The translations under genes were made by a program, and so were the position numbers. The notes beneath the pieces are model-generated. The model did no database searches and had not been told where the DNA came from. It saw only the letters and a program-made list of their open reading frames with translations. Positions 24,792-32,741 of a stretch of 64,000 bases of DNA are shown here, piece after piece. Position 1 is the stretch's first letter; every line of letters starts with the position of its first letter. The stretch is from CAVVGB01 sp963747715 (GTDB lineage Bacteria; Actinomycetota; Thermoleophilia; Gaiellales; Gaiellaceae), in assembly GCA_963747715.1 (NCBI GenBank), contig CAVVGB010000005.1, positions 120,253 to 184,252 of the forward strand, written 5' to 3'.

Positions 24792-25068
24792 TCCCGGTCG
24801 CGCTAAGTGGGGAGCTAGCGGTTCCCTGAACCCGCAATCCGCTCTAGCGGGGCCGAACTCCTTCCCAAGGGGGTTGTGTTCGAGGTAGGGCTTGCGCACG
24901 CAAGCGATGACGGCCAGGTTCCGCGCACTGGGAGCCTGCGAACCGCGTCAGGTCCGGGAGGAAGCAGCGCTAAGCAGCGCCTCTCAGGTGCCGCGGGTCG
25001 ACCTGGCCCGAGTGAGCGTCGCACCGCACCGCCCCGAGCCCGCCTTCGACGGAGGGTGCGCGACCGGG
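24792..25068 (+). ncRNA. ffs: Signal recognition particle RNA, bacterial large type
   Basis: About 277 bases. The 5' end CCCGGTCGCGC pairs perfectly over 11 bp with GCGCGACCGGG at 25058-25068, fixing both ends. An Alu-like domain follows the 5' end (GTGGGGAGCTAGCGGTTCCC region). The universal SRP helix 8 loop is at 24944-24970 (GTCAGGTCCGGGAGGAAGCA), with an outer helix GGCCAGGT/ACCTGGCC. The RNA binds Ffh and targets membrane proteins. Large-type RNA with an Alu domain is known from Bacillus and many Gram-positive lineages. The position just before dnaX is typical of Actinobacteria. Confidence 0.93.
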
Positions 25069-25090
25069 CTTATTGTTCTCCGACCGCCGC

Positions 25091-26662
25091 GTGACCGCCC
25101 TCTACCGCAAGTATCGACCGCAGGATTTCGACGAGGTCGTCGGACAAGAAGCCGTCGTCCAGACGCTTCGAAACGCGATCGAGCGCGACCAGGTGCGCCA
25201 GGCGTACCTCTTCGCCGGCCCGCGCGGAACGGGAAAGACGTCGCTCGCGCGCATCCTCGCAAAGTCTCTGAACTGCGAGAAGGGCCCGACTGCGACACCG
25301 GACAAGACGTGTAACTCATGCCGGACGATCGCTGCGGGCACGTCGCTCGACGTGATCGAGATGGACGCTGCCAGCCAGCGCGGCATCGACGACGTGCGCG
25401 AGATCCGCGACCACGTCGTCCTCCAGCCCGTCGAGGGCCGTTACAAGGTGTACATCCTCGACGAGGCGCACCAGCTCACGCCGGCCGCCTTCAACGCGCT
25501 CCTGAAGCTGATCGAGGAGCCGCCCCCGCACCTCGTCTTCATCTTCTGCACGACGGAGCTCGCGGAGATGATGCCGACCGTCCGGTCGCGCTGTCAGACG
25601 TTCCTCTTCACGCGGCCGCGCTTCGCCGAGCTCTCCAAGCTCTTGCGCCGTGTTGCCGACGGCGAGAAGCTCGAAGTGCCTGACGCGTCGCTCTCGCTCA
25701 TCGCGCGGAGCGCGCGCGGCAGCTTCCGCGACGCCGTCTCCCTGCTCGACCAGCTCGCCGCCGCGACGGACGGGAAGATCACGGTGCAGTCGGTGCTGCA
25801 GCTCCTCGGCGCCGTCGAGGAGGAAGCGCTCTTCCGCATCTGCGACCTCGTCGTCGATCGCGACACCGCCGGCCTGCTCGCCTTCGTCGAGGAGCTCGCG
25901 GACCAGGGTCAGGATCTCGCGCGGCTCGTCCACGACCTGCTCGAGCATCTTCGCCACCTCCTGCTCGTCCAGCACACGGGCGAAGTGCCCGACTCCCTTC
26001 CCGTGACGCCCGAGACACGTGAGCGGCTGCGCTCACAGGCCAACCAGCTCGGGGAGCCCGAGGTTCTCCGCCTCATCGACCTGCTCGCCGTCGCGGTCGA
26101 GGACGTCCGCCAGGGCGGCGACCCGCGCCTGCCGCTCGAGCTCGCGCTCGTCAAGGTGACGCGCCCGGGCGCCGACCTCTCGCGCGAGTCGCTCTCCTAC
26201 CGAATCGAGCAGCTCGAGTCTCGCGCGCGCGGGGCCAATGAGCCGAGGGCGGAGCGCGCCGACGAGCCACCCGCGCCGACGCCGCCTCCCGCTCCACGCG
26301 ACCTCGACCTCGAACAGCTCCAGAGCGCGTGGCAACAGGCCGTCGTGCCGGCCGTCGCGGGCCGGTCCATTCCCGCGTCGTCGGTTCTCGCCGAGGGGAA
26401 GCCGGCGGCGCTCGAAGGCGAGCGCCTCGTCGTCGAGTTTCCCCCGGCCGCGTCGTTCCACCGCAACCTCGCGGAGGAGCCGAAGAACGCCGAGCTTCTC
26501 GGCGAGGTGCTCTACGAGGTGACGGGCCGCCGGCTCGCCGTCGACTTCGTGCTCGGCGAAGGGAGCCACGAGGAGCCCGCAGAGGAGACGCCTGCAACGG
26601 AAGAGGAGATCATCTCGCTCATGAAGAGCACGTTCGACGCCCGCGAAGTCCACGAGGAGTAA
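25091..26662 (+). CDS. dnaX: DNA polymerase III subunit gamma/tau
   Basis: The clamp-loader ATPase of the replicative polymerase, 523 residues from GTG 25091 (MTALYRKYRPQDFDEVVGQ is the standard start). It has Walker A GPRGTGKTSLARIL (~43), Walker B VYILDEAHQLT (~112), sensor 1 with SRC in TVRSRCQTF, and a zinc module at ~62-80. In that module the second of four Cys is Asp (LNCEKGPTATPDKTCNSC). The collar domain is followed by a Pro-rich linker (~390-420) and a C-terminal tau-like domain. It lies 22 bases after the SRP RNA and leads a run with the cNMP-domain gene, ybaB and recR. Confidence 0.95.
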   Translation: MTALYRKYRPQDFDEVVGQEAVVQTLRNAIERDQVRQAYLFAGPRGTGKTSLARILAKSLNCEKGPTATPDKTCNSCRTIAAGTSLDVIEMDAASQRGIDDVREIRDHVVLQPVEGRYKVYILDEAHQLTPAAFNALLKLIEEPPPHLVFIFCTTELAEMMPTVRSRCQTFLFTRPRFAELSKLLRRVADGEKLEVPDASLSLIARSARGSFRDAVSLLDQLAAATDGKITVQSVLQLLGAVEEEALFRICDLVVDRDTAGLLAFVEELADQGQDLARLVHDLLEHLRHLLLVQHTGEVPDSLPVTPETRERLRSQANQLGEPEVLRLIDLLAVAVEDVRQGGDPRLPLELALVKVTRPGADLSRESLSYRIEQLESRARGANEPRAERADEPPAPTPPPAPRDLDLEQLQSAWQQAVVPAVAGRSIPASSVLAEGKPAALEGERLVVEFPPAASFHRNLAEEPKNAELLGEVLYEVTGRRLAVDFVLGEGSHEEPAEETPATEEEIISLMKSTFDAREVHEE

Positions 26663-26672
26663 GGAGCCCGCC

Positions 26673-27668
26673 ATGCGCATCGAATCGTCCGTGACCGCCA
26701 TCTCGTGGATTCCCCGCGAGGCCATCCAGGGTCTTCCGAAGATCCCGTTCGACCTCGGCATCGGCCACTACGACGAGCCGCCGCCCGACCAACTCGACGA
26801 AGGCGGGCTCGAGCGCCTGCGGCAAGCAGACCGCCTGCGCGAAGCGAACCACTTGAAGGCGTGGATCGAGGTCGAAGACGGCAAGGTGGTCGGCCATGGT
26901 CATGAAGGCGGCGCCGTGGTCGGCTCGACGACGTTCCGCATGGGCCCGAAGGACGTGGTTTTCGCGGGAGTCCCGTTCGAGATCCTGCAGCCCGAGCCGG
27001 AGGTCTTCGACGACCGCATCCGCTTCGTGCAGACCGTCGGCGGACGCGCCGGCTTCCCCGCCCCGCGCCTGGTGAAGGGAAAGCCCTTCTTCCGCATCCA
27101 CTCCGCGACCGCCTGGACCACGCTGGCGCTCACGATCCGTGCGGACGGGTCGTCAGATCACGAGCTCGTCGGCGCGAGCACGTTTCCCCGTCACTGGATC
27201 TATGACCGCGACGGGAACCTCACGCACAAGGCGGGGACCATCGACTTCAAGAAGTGGTACCGCGAGGCTCACGGCGAGCACACGCCCTGGGGTGCGGAGG
27301 ACTCGGATGCCTTCGTGACGCAGGCCGAGAGCGCGCTCGAGCGGCAGATCTCGGCGGACCTCATGCAGCGGGGAGCGACCGTCGGACGGCGCAAGCTGGC
27401 CCAGGACGAGACGCTCGTGGAGGAAGGCGCGCCCGCCGACGAGCTGTACCTCGTCCTCGACGGCGTGCTTGCCGCGGAGGTGGGCGGCGAGGAGCTCGCC
27501 CAGGTAGGGCCGGGCGCCATCCTCGGAGAGGGCGCCGTCGTCGGCGGCGGGAAGCGCAACGCGACGCTCCGCGCCTGTACACCCGCACGGGTCGCCGTCA
27601 TCGCGGCCGATCAGATCGACCGCGAGGCGCTCGAGACGCTGGCCGCCGGCCGGCGCGCAGACGCGTAA
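26673..27668 (+). CDS. Protein with a C-terminal cyclic-nucleotide-binding-type domain
   Basis: 331 residues. Residues ~1-225 form a conserved domain that I cannot name (EAIQGLPKIPFDLGIGHYDE; FRIHSATAWTTLALTIRADG; GASTFPRHWIYDRDGNLTHK; TIDFKKWYREAHGEHTPWG). Residues ~235-325 are a cNMP-binding/Crp-like beta barrel: LVEEGAPADELYLVLDGVLA, GPGAILGEGAVVGGG, RNATLRACTPARVAVI. There is no helix-turn-helix, so it is a sensor rather than a transcription factor. It starts at ATG 26673 behind AAGGAG and lies 10 bases after dnaX, in the same transcript. Confidence 0.75.
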   Translation: MRIESSVTAISWIPREAIQGLPKIPFDLGIGHYDEPPPDQLDEGGLERLRQADRLREANHLKAWIEVEDGKVVGHGHEGGAVVGSTTFRMGPKDVVFAGVPFEILQPEPEVFDDRIRFVQTVGGRAGFPAPRLVKGKPFFRIHSATAWTTLALTIRADGSSDHELVGASTFPRHWIYDRDGNLTHKAGTIDFKKWYREAHGEHTPWGAEDSDAFVTQAESALERQISADLMQRGATVGRRKLAQDETLVEEGAPADELYLVLDGVLAAEVGGEELAQVGPGAILGEGAVVGGGKRNATLRACTPARVAVIAADQIDREALETLAAGRRADA

Positions 27669-27698
27669 TCTGACAGCCCACGAGAAGGGCGGTTCGCC

Positions 27699-28019
27699 GT
27701 GAAGATGGACATGAACAAGATGCTGCAGCAGGTGCAGCAAATGCAGGAAGAGATGGCGCGGGCCCAGGAGGAGCTCGCCAAGGAGACCGTCGAAGCGTCT
27801 GCGGGCGGCGGGATGGTCGTCGTCAAGGCGACCGGCGCCGGCGAGATCGTCGAGATCAAGATCTCGCCCGAGGCGATCGACCCCGAGGATCCCGAGGGAC
27901 TTGCAGACCTCATCCTTGCCGGCGTCAACGAGGCGCTGCGAAACGCCCAGGAGCTCATGCAGTCCAAGCTGGGAGGCGCGGTCGGCGGCCTCAAGGGGCT
28001 CGGCCTCCCCGGCCTGTAG
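27699..28019 (+). CDS. ybaB: YbaB/EbfC family nucleoid-associated protein
   Basis: A 106-residue dimeric DNA-binding protein. It has an N-terminal helix rich in Met/Gln (MNKMLQQVQQMQEEMARAQE), the conserved ASAGGGMVVVKATGAGEIVEI strand pair, and a C-terminal helix DLILAGVNEALRNAQELMQ. The dnaX-ybaB-recR order is conserved across bacteria and ties it to replication and repair. The start may be GTG 27699 or the ATG two codons on. Confidence 0.93.
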   Translation: MKMDMNKMLQQVQQMQEEMARAQEELAKETVEASAGGGMVVVKATGAGEIVEIKISPEAIDPEDPEGLADLILAGVNEALRNAQELMQSKLGGAVGGLKGLGLPGL

Positions 28020-28032
28020 AACACAGGGGCTG

Positions 28033-28623
28033 ATGTTCAGCCCGCTCGTCGACAACCTGATCGCCCAGCTCTCGCGCCTGCCCGGTATCGGCACGCGCAC
28101 GGCGCAGCGGCTCGCGTTCCATCTTCTGCGCGTCTCGAAGGAAGAGGCCTTCGCCCTCGCCGACGCGATTCGCGAGGTGAAGGAGCGCATCGGCTTTTGC
28201 CGCGAGTGCGGGAACCTCACCGAGGAGGAGCTCTGCGCGATCTGCCAGGACACCCGGCGCGACCGCTCCGTCATCTGCGTCGTCGAGCAGCCCGCCGATC
28301 TCCTCTCGCTCGAGCGCACGCACGAATTCCGCGGCGTCTACCACGTGCTCGGCGGCGCGCTCTCCCCGCTCGACGGGATCGAGCCGAAGGACCTCCGCAT
28401 CGACGAGCTCGTTCAGCGTGTGGAGCGGAACGGCGTCGCAGAGGTCGTGCTGGCCACCAACCCCAACATGACCGGAGAGGCGACCGCGGCCTACCTAGCC
28501 GACCGCCTGCGCGACCGCACCCGGGTGACGCGGCTGGCCTCGGGCCTTCCGGTCGGCGGCGACCTCGAGTACGCCGACGAGGTGACTCTCGGCCGGGCGC
28601 TCTCAGGCCGGCGCGAGATGTGA
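28033..28623 (+). CDS. recR: Recombination mediator RecR
   Basis: 196 residues. Acts with RecF and RecO to load RecA at gaps. It has the N-terminal helix-hairpin-helix LSRLPGIGTRTAQRLAFHLL, a C4 zinc finger FCRECGNLTEEELCAIC, a Toprim domain (SVICVVEQPADLLSLERT; LATNPNMTGEATAAYL) and the C-terminal Walker-B-like tail VTRLASGLPVGGDLEYADE with TLGRAL. The length is standard. ATG 28033 follows the ybaB stop by 13 bases. Confidence 0.96.
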   Translation: MFSPLVDNLIAQLSRLPGIGTRTAQRLAFHLLRVSKEEAFALADAIREVKERIGFCRECGNLTEEELCAICQDTRRDRSVICVVEQPADLLSLERTHEFRGVYHVLGGALSPLDGIEPKDLRIDELVQRVERNGVAEVVLATNPNMTGEATAAYLADRLRDRTRVTRLASGLPVGGDLEYADEVTLGRALSGRREM

Positions 28624-28635
28624 TAGGCTGGTCAG

Positions 28636-28676
28636 GTTGAGCCGAGGGACCGAAAGGTCTGTCGGCTCAACTTTTT
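28636..28676 (+). terminator. Intrinsic terminator after recR
   Basis: GTTGAGCCGA (28636-28645) pairs fully with TCGGCTCAAC (28662-28671). An inner GGACC-GAAA-GGTCT hairpin stacks inside, and five T (28672-28676) follow. It ends the dnaX-ybaB-recR run. It could also act as a leader structure, but the lysC promoter lies downstream of it. Confidence 0.88.
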
Positions 28677-28698
28677 AAGGGCCGCCGGGGGTCGAACC

Positions 28699-28704
28699 TA
28701 GAAT
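28699..28704 (+). promoter_or_regulatory. -10 box (TAGAAT) of lysC, likely leaderless
   Basis: TAGAAT ends 6 bases before ATG 28711, between the recR terminator and lysC. There is no ribosome site. Confidence 0.55.
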
Positions 28705-28710
28705 CACTCC

Positions 28711-29967
28711 ATGGCCGAGACGGTCTACGAAGCCGTTCCCGAGGTGCAGCCGGCCGCGGCGCCGCCGAGCACCGGGACCCTCGTGATGAAGTTCGGCGGC
28801 ACCTCGGTCGCCGACTCCGAGAAGATCCGCCGCGTCGCCGAGCGCCTCGTCGCCGCGAAGAAAGCCGGCACGCGCGTCGTCGGAGTCGTATCGGCGATGG
28901 GACAGCACACCGACGAGCTCGTGGCCCTCGCTCACGAGGTCTCCCCCCGGCCCAAGCCGCGCGAGCTCGACATGCTCATCTCAGTCGGCGAGCGCATCTC
29001 CTGCGCGCTCGTCGCGATGGCCATCTCGGATCTCGACCAGGACGCCATCTCGCTGACCGGATCGCAGGCGGGGATCGTGACCGACACGGTGCACGGCAAG
29101 GCGAAGATCGTCGAGGTGCGCGCGCGCCGCATCCACGAGGCGCTCGACGACGAGAAGATCGTGCTCGTGGCCGGCTTCCAGGGCGTCTCGACGGATTACG
29201 ACATCACAACGCTTGGCCGTGGCGGGTCAGACACGACCGCGGTTGCCCTCGCGGCGGCTCTCGGAGCGGACGCCTGTGAGATCTACACCGACGTCGACGG
29301 CGTCTTCACAGCGGATCCTCGCATCGTGCCCGGCGCGCGCAAGCTGCATGCCGTCAGCTACGAGGAGATGCTCGAGATGTCGGCCTCTGGCGCGCGGGTC
29401 CTTTCGCTACGCTCGGTCGAATTCGCCCGCAACCACGGTGTCAAGCTTCACGTCCGCTCGACATTCACCGACGACGACGGCACGTGGATCAGGGAGGAGG
29501 ACGAGCGCATGCTGGAAAAAGCGATGATCTCCGGCGTCACGCACACGCTCGAGGAGGCGGTGTACGAGGTCAAGGACGCCGATCGCGCCGACCTCTTCGG
29601 AGCTCTCGCCGACGCGGCCGTCAACGTCGACACGATCGTCGAGACGAGCCGCGAGATCGTCTTCTCCGCGCCCACCGAAGACCGCACCGAGACGACCGCA
29701 GCGCTCGAACGCCTCGGTGCTCAGTGGTCGGCCCGTGAGGGGCTCGGCAAGGTGAGCCTGATCGGCGCCGGCATGAAGAGCCACCCGGGGATCGCCGCGC
29801 GGACGTTCGCGGCGCTGCGCGAGCTCGGCGTCGAGCCTCAGCTCGTGGCCACCTCGCCCATCAAGATCGCCTTCTACGTTCCCCAAGGGGACGTCGAGCG
29901 CACGGTCAAGGCGCTGCACGAGGCGTTTGAGCTCTCCTCGGCAAGCGCGGAGCGACAGCACGCGTGA
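28711..29967 (+). CDS. lysC: Aspartate kinase
   Basis: First step of the lysine, threonine, methionine and diaminopimelate pathway: phosphorylates aspartate. 418 residues. An N-terminal ~22-residue Ala/Pro-rich extension precedes the kinase motif LVMKFGGTSVADSEKI. It has VSAMGQHTDELV, the catalytic loop GRGGSDTTAVALAAALGADA and EIYTDVDGVFTADPRI. Two ACT domains at ~265-410 give feedback control by lysine/threonine (inference from family). Its stop overlaps the asd start by 4 bases. No lysine riboswitch is present. Confidence 0.95.
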   Translation: MAETVYEAVPEVQPAAAPPSTGTLVMKFGGTSVADSEKIRRVAERLVAAKKAGTRVVGVVSAMGQHTDELVALAHEVSPRPKPRELDMLISVGERISCALVAMAISDLDQDAISLTGSQAGIVTDTVHGKAKIVEVRARRIHEALDDEKIVLVAGFQGVSTDYDITTLGRGGSDTTAVALAAALGADACEIYTDVDGVFTADPRIVPGARKLHAVSYEEMLEMSASGARVLSLRSVEFARNHGVKLHVRSTFTDDDGTWIREEDERMLEKAMISGVTHTLEEAVYEVKDADRADLFGALADAAVNVDTIVETSREIVFSAPTEDRTETTAALERLGAQWSAREGLGKVSLIGAGMKSHPGIAARTFAALRELGVEPQLVATSPIKIAFYVPQGDVERTVKALHEAFELSSASAERQHA

Positions 29968-30938
29968 CGAGGATCGGCGTCATCGGCGCAACAGGCGCGG
30001 TCGGCACGGTGGCGCTCGAGCTCTTGGCCGAGCGCGGGTTCGACAACGTGCGCGCGTTCGCGTCCTCCCGCTCGGCGGGCCGGACGGTGCGCTACGGCGA
30101 GCGTGAGCTGGAGGTCGAGGAGGCAACCGCCGAAGCTCTCGGAGCCGGCGATCTCGATCTCTGCTTCTTCTCCGTGGGCACTGAGGCGAGCCGCGAGCTC
30201 ATCCCGCAAGCCACGCGCGGCGGCGCCGTCTCGATCGATAAGTCCGACGCCTACCGGCTTGCGCAGGGTGTCCCTCTCGTAGTGGCCGGCGTCAACGACG
30301 ACGCGCTCGACCACATTGAACTCCCACCACCCCACCCCCTGACCCCCGGAACCGGGATCGTTGCGAACCCGAACTGCTCCGCCATTCAGCTGGCCTGCGT
30401 GTTGAAGCCGATCGAGGATGCGGTCGGAATCGCACGGGTTCGCGTCGCCACCTACCAGTCGGCTTCGGGCGCAGGCGACGCGGGGATCGAACGGCTGCGC
30501 GGCACGAGGGTGGACGAGACCGACCTGGCGATGGACTGGGACCTCGACGGCGACGAGTTCAGCGAGGAGGCGAAGATCCGCGCCGAGACGCGCAAGATCC
30601 TGTCGCTCCCCGAACTGCCGCTTCAGGCCAACTGCGTACGGGTGCCGGTCATGGTCGGGCACGCGCAGGCCGTGTGGGTGGAGACGAAGGAGCCCCTCGC
30701 GCCGGAACAGGCGCGCGACGTGCTCTCGGCGGCGCCGCACGTTCGGATCTCGGAGCTTGCGACGCCGCGTGATGCAGCCGGCGCCGACGACGTCCTCGTC
30801 GGACGCATTCGTCGCGACCCGACCGTCGAGAACGGCCTCCTCCTCTGGGCCGTGTGCGACAACCTGCGCAAGGGCGCAGCGCTGAACGCCGTCCAGATCG
30901 CCGAGCTTCTGCTGGCGCGGCGCCTGCTGGCCGCTTAA
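29964..30938 (+). CDS. asd: Aspartate-semialdehyde dehydrogenase
   Basis: Second step of the aspartate family pathway: NADPH-dependent reduction of aspartyl phosphate. 324 residues. NADP-binding GVIGATGAVGTVALELL opens the protein. It has SSRSAGRTV (phosphate-binding), SVGTEASRELIPQA, the catalytic Cys in VANPNCSAIQLA (~133) and the active-site His region VRVPVMVGHAQAV. Coupled to lysC by a GTGA overlap. Its end overlaps the convergent acetyltransferase gene by 4 bases. Confidence 0.95.
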   Translation: MTRIGVIGATGAVGTVALELLAERGFDNVRAFASSRSAGRTVRYGERELEVEEATAEALGAGDLDLCFFSVGTEASRELIPQATRGGAVSIDKSDAYRLAQGVPLVVAGVNDDALDHIELPPPHPLTPGTGIVANPNCSAIQLACVLKPIEDAVGIARVRVATYQSASGAGDAGIERLRGTRVDETDLAMDWDLDGDEFSEEAKIRAETRKILSLPELPLQANCVRVPVMVGHAQAVWVETKEPLAPEQARDVLSAAPHVRISELATPRDAAGADDVLVGRIRRDPTVENGLLLWAVCDNLRKGAALNAVQIAELLLARRLLAA

Positions 30939-31558
30939 CCGAGCGGGCGCTCGGCCACCGGCGGCGGCGCCACGGCTTCCTTCACCCTGCGCCAGGCCTT
31001 TGCCGTCATCCCTTCCTCGATCGGCTGGAGGCCGCCGACCTCGAGGCGCGCGAGGGTGACGTTCCCTTCCCAACGCACCGGATAGAAACCGAAGTCGGCG
31101 AGGAAGTCGGAAGGGAAGATCGTCCGGTGGACGAGGAAGCGCTCGTACGCCGACTCGCCCTCGGGATAGCGGTACCCGAACGTCTCCACCGCCTTCGCGC
31201 CCTTGTCCTTCGCATCGCCGATGGCGGAGAGGAAGAGGCTCTGCATCACCCACGGCGAGGAGACGTCGACCAGGTACGCGCACGCGATGAGCACCGCGTC
31301 CGAGGACGGCGGGCCGGCCGGTAGCTCGAAGGCGCGCGGGAAGTGCCCGGACGGCGCGAACTGGATGAAGCCGAGCAGACGGTCGCCGTCGCCGAAGTAG
31401 AAGGCGCCCCACGCGCCGTAGTCGTCCTCGACCCGCTGCGCCCACCGTCCTTTGGCCGCCGAGCGGTCCCCGCGCGACTGCCAGAAGACGCAGTCCACGC
31501 ACGGATCGGGCGCCTGCGTGATCGAGGCCGCCGTGACGGGGTGCAGGCGGTACGCCAT
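30935..31558 (-). CDS. GNAT-family acetyltransferase-like protein
   Basis: A 207-residue protein. It opens with a paired-Cys segment PCVDCVFWQSRGD, then GAFYFGDGDRLLGFIQFAPS (GNAT strands beta2-beta4), LIACAYLVDVSSPWVMQSLF, and GAKAVETFGYRYPEG. A terminal strand with FLADFGFYPVRWEG resembles the GNAT acceptor end. The acetyl-CoA loop is weakly conserved. Similar Cys-paired proteins are common in Actinobacteria and their substrates are unknown. It is convergent with asd. Confidence 0.72.
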   Translation of the reverse strand: MAYRLHPVTAASITQAPDPCVDCVFWQSRGDRSAAKGRWAQRVEDDYGAWGAFYFGDGDRLLGFIQFAPSGHFPRAFELPAGPPSSDAVLIACAYLVDVSSPWVMQSLFLSAIGDAKDKGAKAVETFGYRYPEGESAYERFLVHRTIFPSDFLADFGFYPVRWEGNVTLARLEVGGLQPIEEGMTAKAWRRVKEAVAPPPVAERPLG

Positions 31559-31573
31559 CGGGCCCTCGGAAAG

Positions 31574-31750
31574 CTACTCGCCCCGGGCCCGGGCGAGATC
31601 CTCGCGGAGGCGCTCCCGAGCCTCCTCGAGCTCCCGACGAAGGCGCTCGGCCCGCTCGGGGTCAGCTGGAGGCTTGCGGCGAAGCCGACGGGTCAGCAAG
31701 GCCGCTCCAGAAGCGGCTCCCAGGCCCATGGCCGCCAATCTGCGCCTCAT
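31574..31750 (-). CDS. Small 58-residue coiled-coil protein
   Basis: Starts at ATG 31750. The first ~25 residues are a short hydrophobic/basic segment (MRRRLAAMGLGAASGAALLT then RRLRRK). The rest is a highly charged heptad-like helix (PERAERLRRELEEARERLRE). It may be a membrane-anchored coiled coil. It has good codon use and no competing frame. It sits 15 bases upstream of the acetyltransferase start, so the two probably share a transcript. Function unknown. Confidence 0.6.
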   Translation of the reverse strand: MRRRLAAMGLGAASGAALLTRRLRRKPPADPERAERLRRELEEARERLREDLARARGE

Positions 31751-31821
31751 CCAGCCACGATTGTAAGAAAGGAGCGCAAGTTTTTCGGCTGGTGGGGGTC
31801 TTATCTAGTGGAGGGGCATTC

Positions 31822-31849
31822 CGGCCCGGCTTCCACGGAAGCCGGGCCG
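31822..31849 (-). terminator. Stem-loop after the sdh operon
   Basis: CGGCCCGGCTTCC (31822-31834) and GGAAGCCGGGCCG (31837-31849) form a 13-bp perfect stem. It lies 7 bases beyond the sdhE stop on the minus strand. The T tract is poor on both sides. Confidence 0.7.
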
Positions 31850-31855
31850 CGTCCT

Positions 31856-32740
31856 TTAAGGGGCCTGGAGCTTTTCGAGGACGGGCGTCACCGGTACGAC
31901 GTGGCGCTTGAAGCGAAGCTCAGAGTCCTCGAGCCCGGCCGCCACTCCGATCAGCTGCGACAGGTGGAGGATCGGGATCCCGTAGCGCTTGCGCTTCGAC
32001 GCCTCGAGCTTCTGCTGCCAGGCGTCCAGTGAAAGGTGGCAGAGCGGGCACGGCGTGACCATCGCGTCCGCTCCCGCCTCGATGGACTGCTCGATCGGCT
32101 GGATCAGCTCGCCGAGCGCGGTCTCCTCGCGCGCCTGGATGATCGGAAAGCCGCAGCACTTGATCTTGGCCGGATAGTCGACGGGCTCGCCCCCGCACGC
32201 GTCGATGATCGCCTCGAGCGACCACGGCCGGTCCGGGTCCTCGAAGCCGAGGAGCTTCGAGGGGCGCAGGATCTGGCAGCCGTAGAACGGCGCGACGCGG
32301 AGACCCTTGAGCCCCTTGTGCGCCACCTCGCGGAGCTTCTCGAGGCCGTCGCCGTCGGCGATCAGCCAGAGGAGGTGCTTCACCTCGACACCGCCCGAGT
32401 ACCGCGGGGCGCCGACGCGCTCGAGGTTGTCGCTCACGCGCTCGCGCAGCGCGTCGTCGTTCTGGATCTGGAAGTTCGCCTGGCGCAGGTTGAGCGTGCA
32501 GACGTTGCAGATCGTCATGAGCGTGTCGCAGCCGGTCGCCTCCGCGTACGCGAGGATGCGCGCGTTCAGGTGCAGGTAGTAGTCGGGCTCGGCTTCGTGG
32601 ATGTCGCCTGCGCCGCAACACGTGACCGACTCGAGCTCCTCGAGCTCGATGCCGAGCTTGGGCGCGAGCGCCTGCGTCGACGTGTCGAGCTCCTTCGCCG
32701 ACAGCGAGGCGAGACAGCCCTTGTAGTACGCGACCCTCAC
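31856..32740 (-). CDS. sdhE: E-type succinate:quinone reductase, CCG-domain anchor subunit
   Basis: 294 residues with two cysteine-rich CCG domains, as in heterodisulfide reductase HdrB. Domain 1 has Cys in YYKGCLASL (~9), ESVTCCGAGD (~41) and ICNVC. Domain 2 has PFYGCQILRP, KIKCCGFPII and TPCPLCHLSLD. In E-type SQRs (Sulfolobus, Campylobacter) this subunit replaces the heme-b membrane anchors. It likely binds a noncubane FeS cluster and reaches the membrane by amphipathic helices. It follows sdhB by one base and is last in the operon. This SdhE is unrelated to the flavinylation factor of the same name. Confidence 0.9.
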   Translation of the reverse strand: MRVAYYKGCLASLSAKELDTSTQALAPKLGIELEELESVTCCGAGDIHEAEPDYYLHLNARILAYAEATGCDTLMTICNVCTLNLRQANFQIQNDDALRERVSDNLERVGAPRYSGGVEVKHLLWLIADGDGLEKLREVAHKGLKGLRVAPFYGCQILRPSKLLGFEDPDRPWSLEAIIDACGGEPVDYPAKIKCCGFPIIQAREETALGELIQPIEQSIEAGADAMVTPCPLCHLSLDAWQQKLEASKRKRYGIPILHLSQLIGVAAGLEDSELRFKRHVVPVTPVLEKLQAP

Positions 32741-32741
32741 G

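Noticed and set aside
28624..28710. Lysine riboswitch or attenuator before lysC
   Set aside because: The only structure is a short hairpin with a T tract that ends before the lysC promoter. The ~170-base lysine aptamer is absent.
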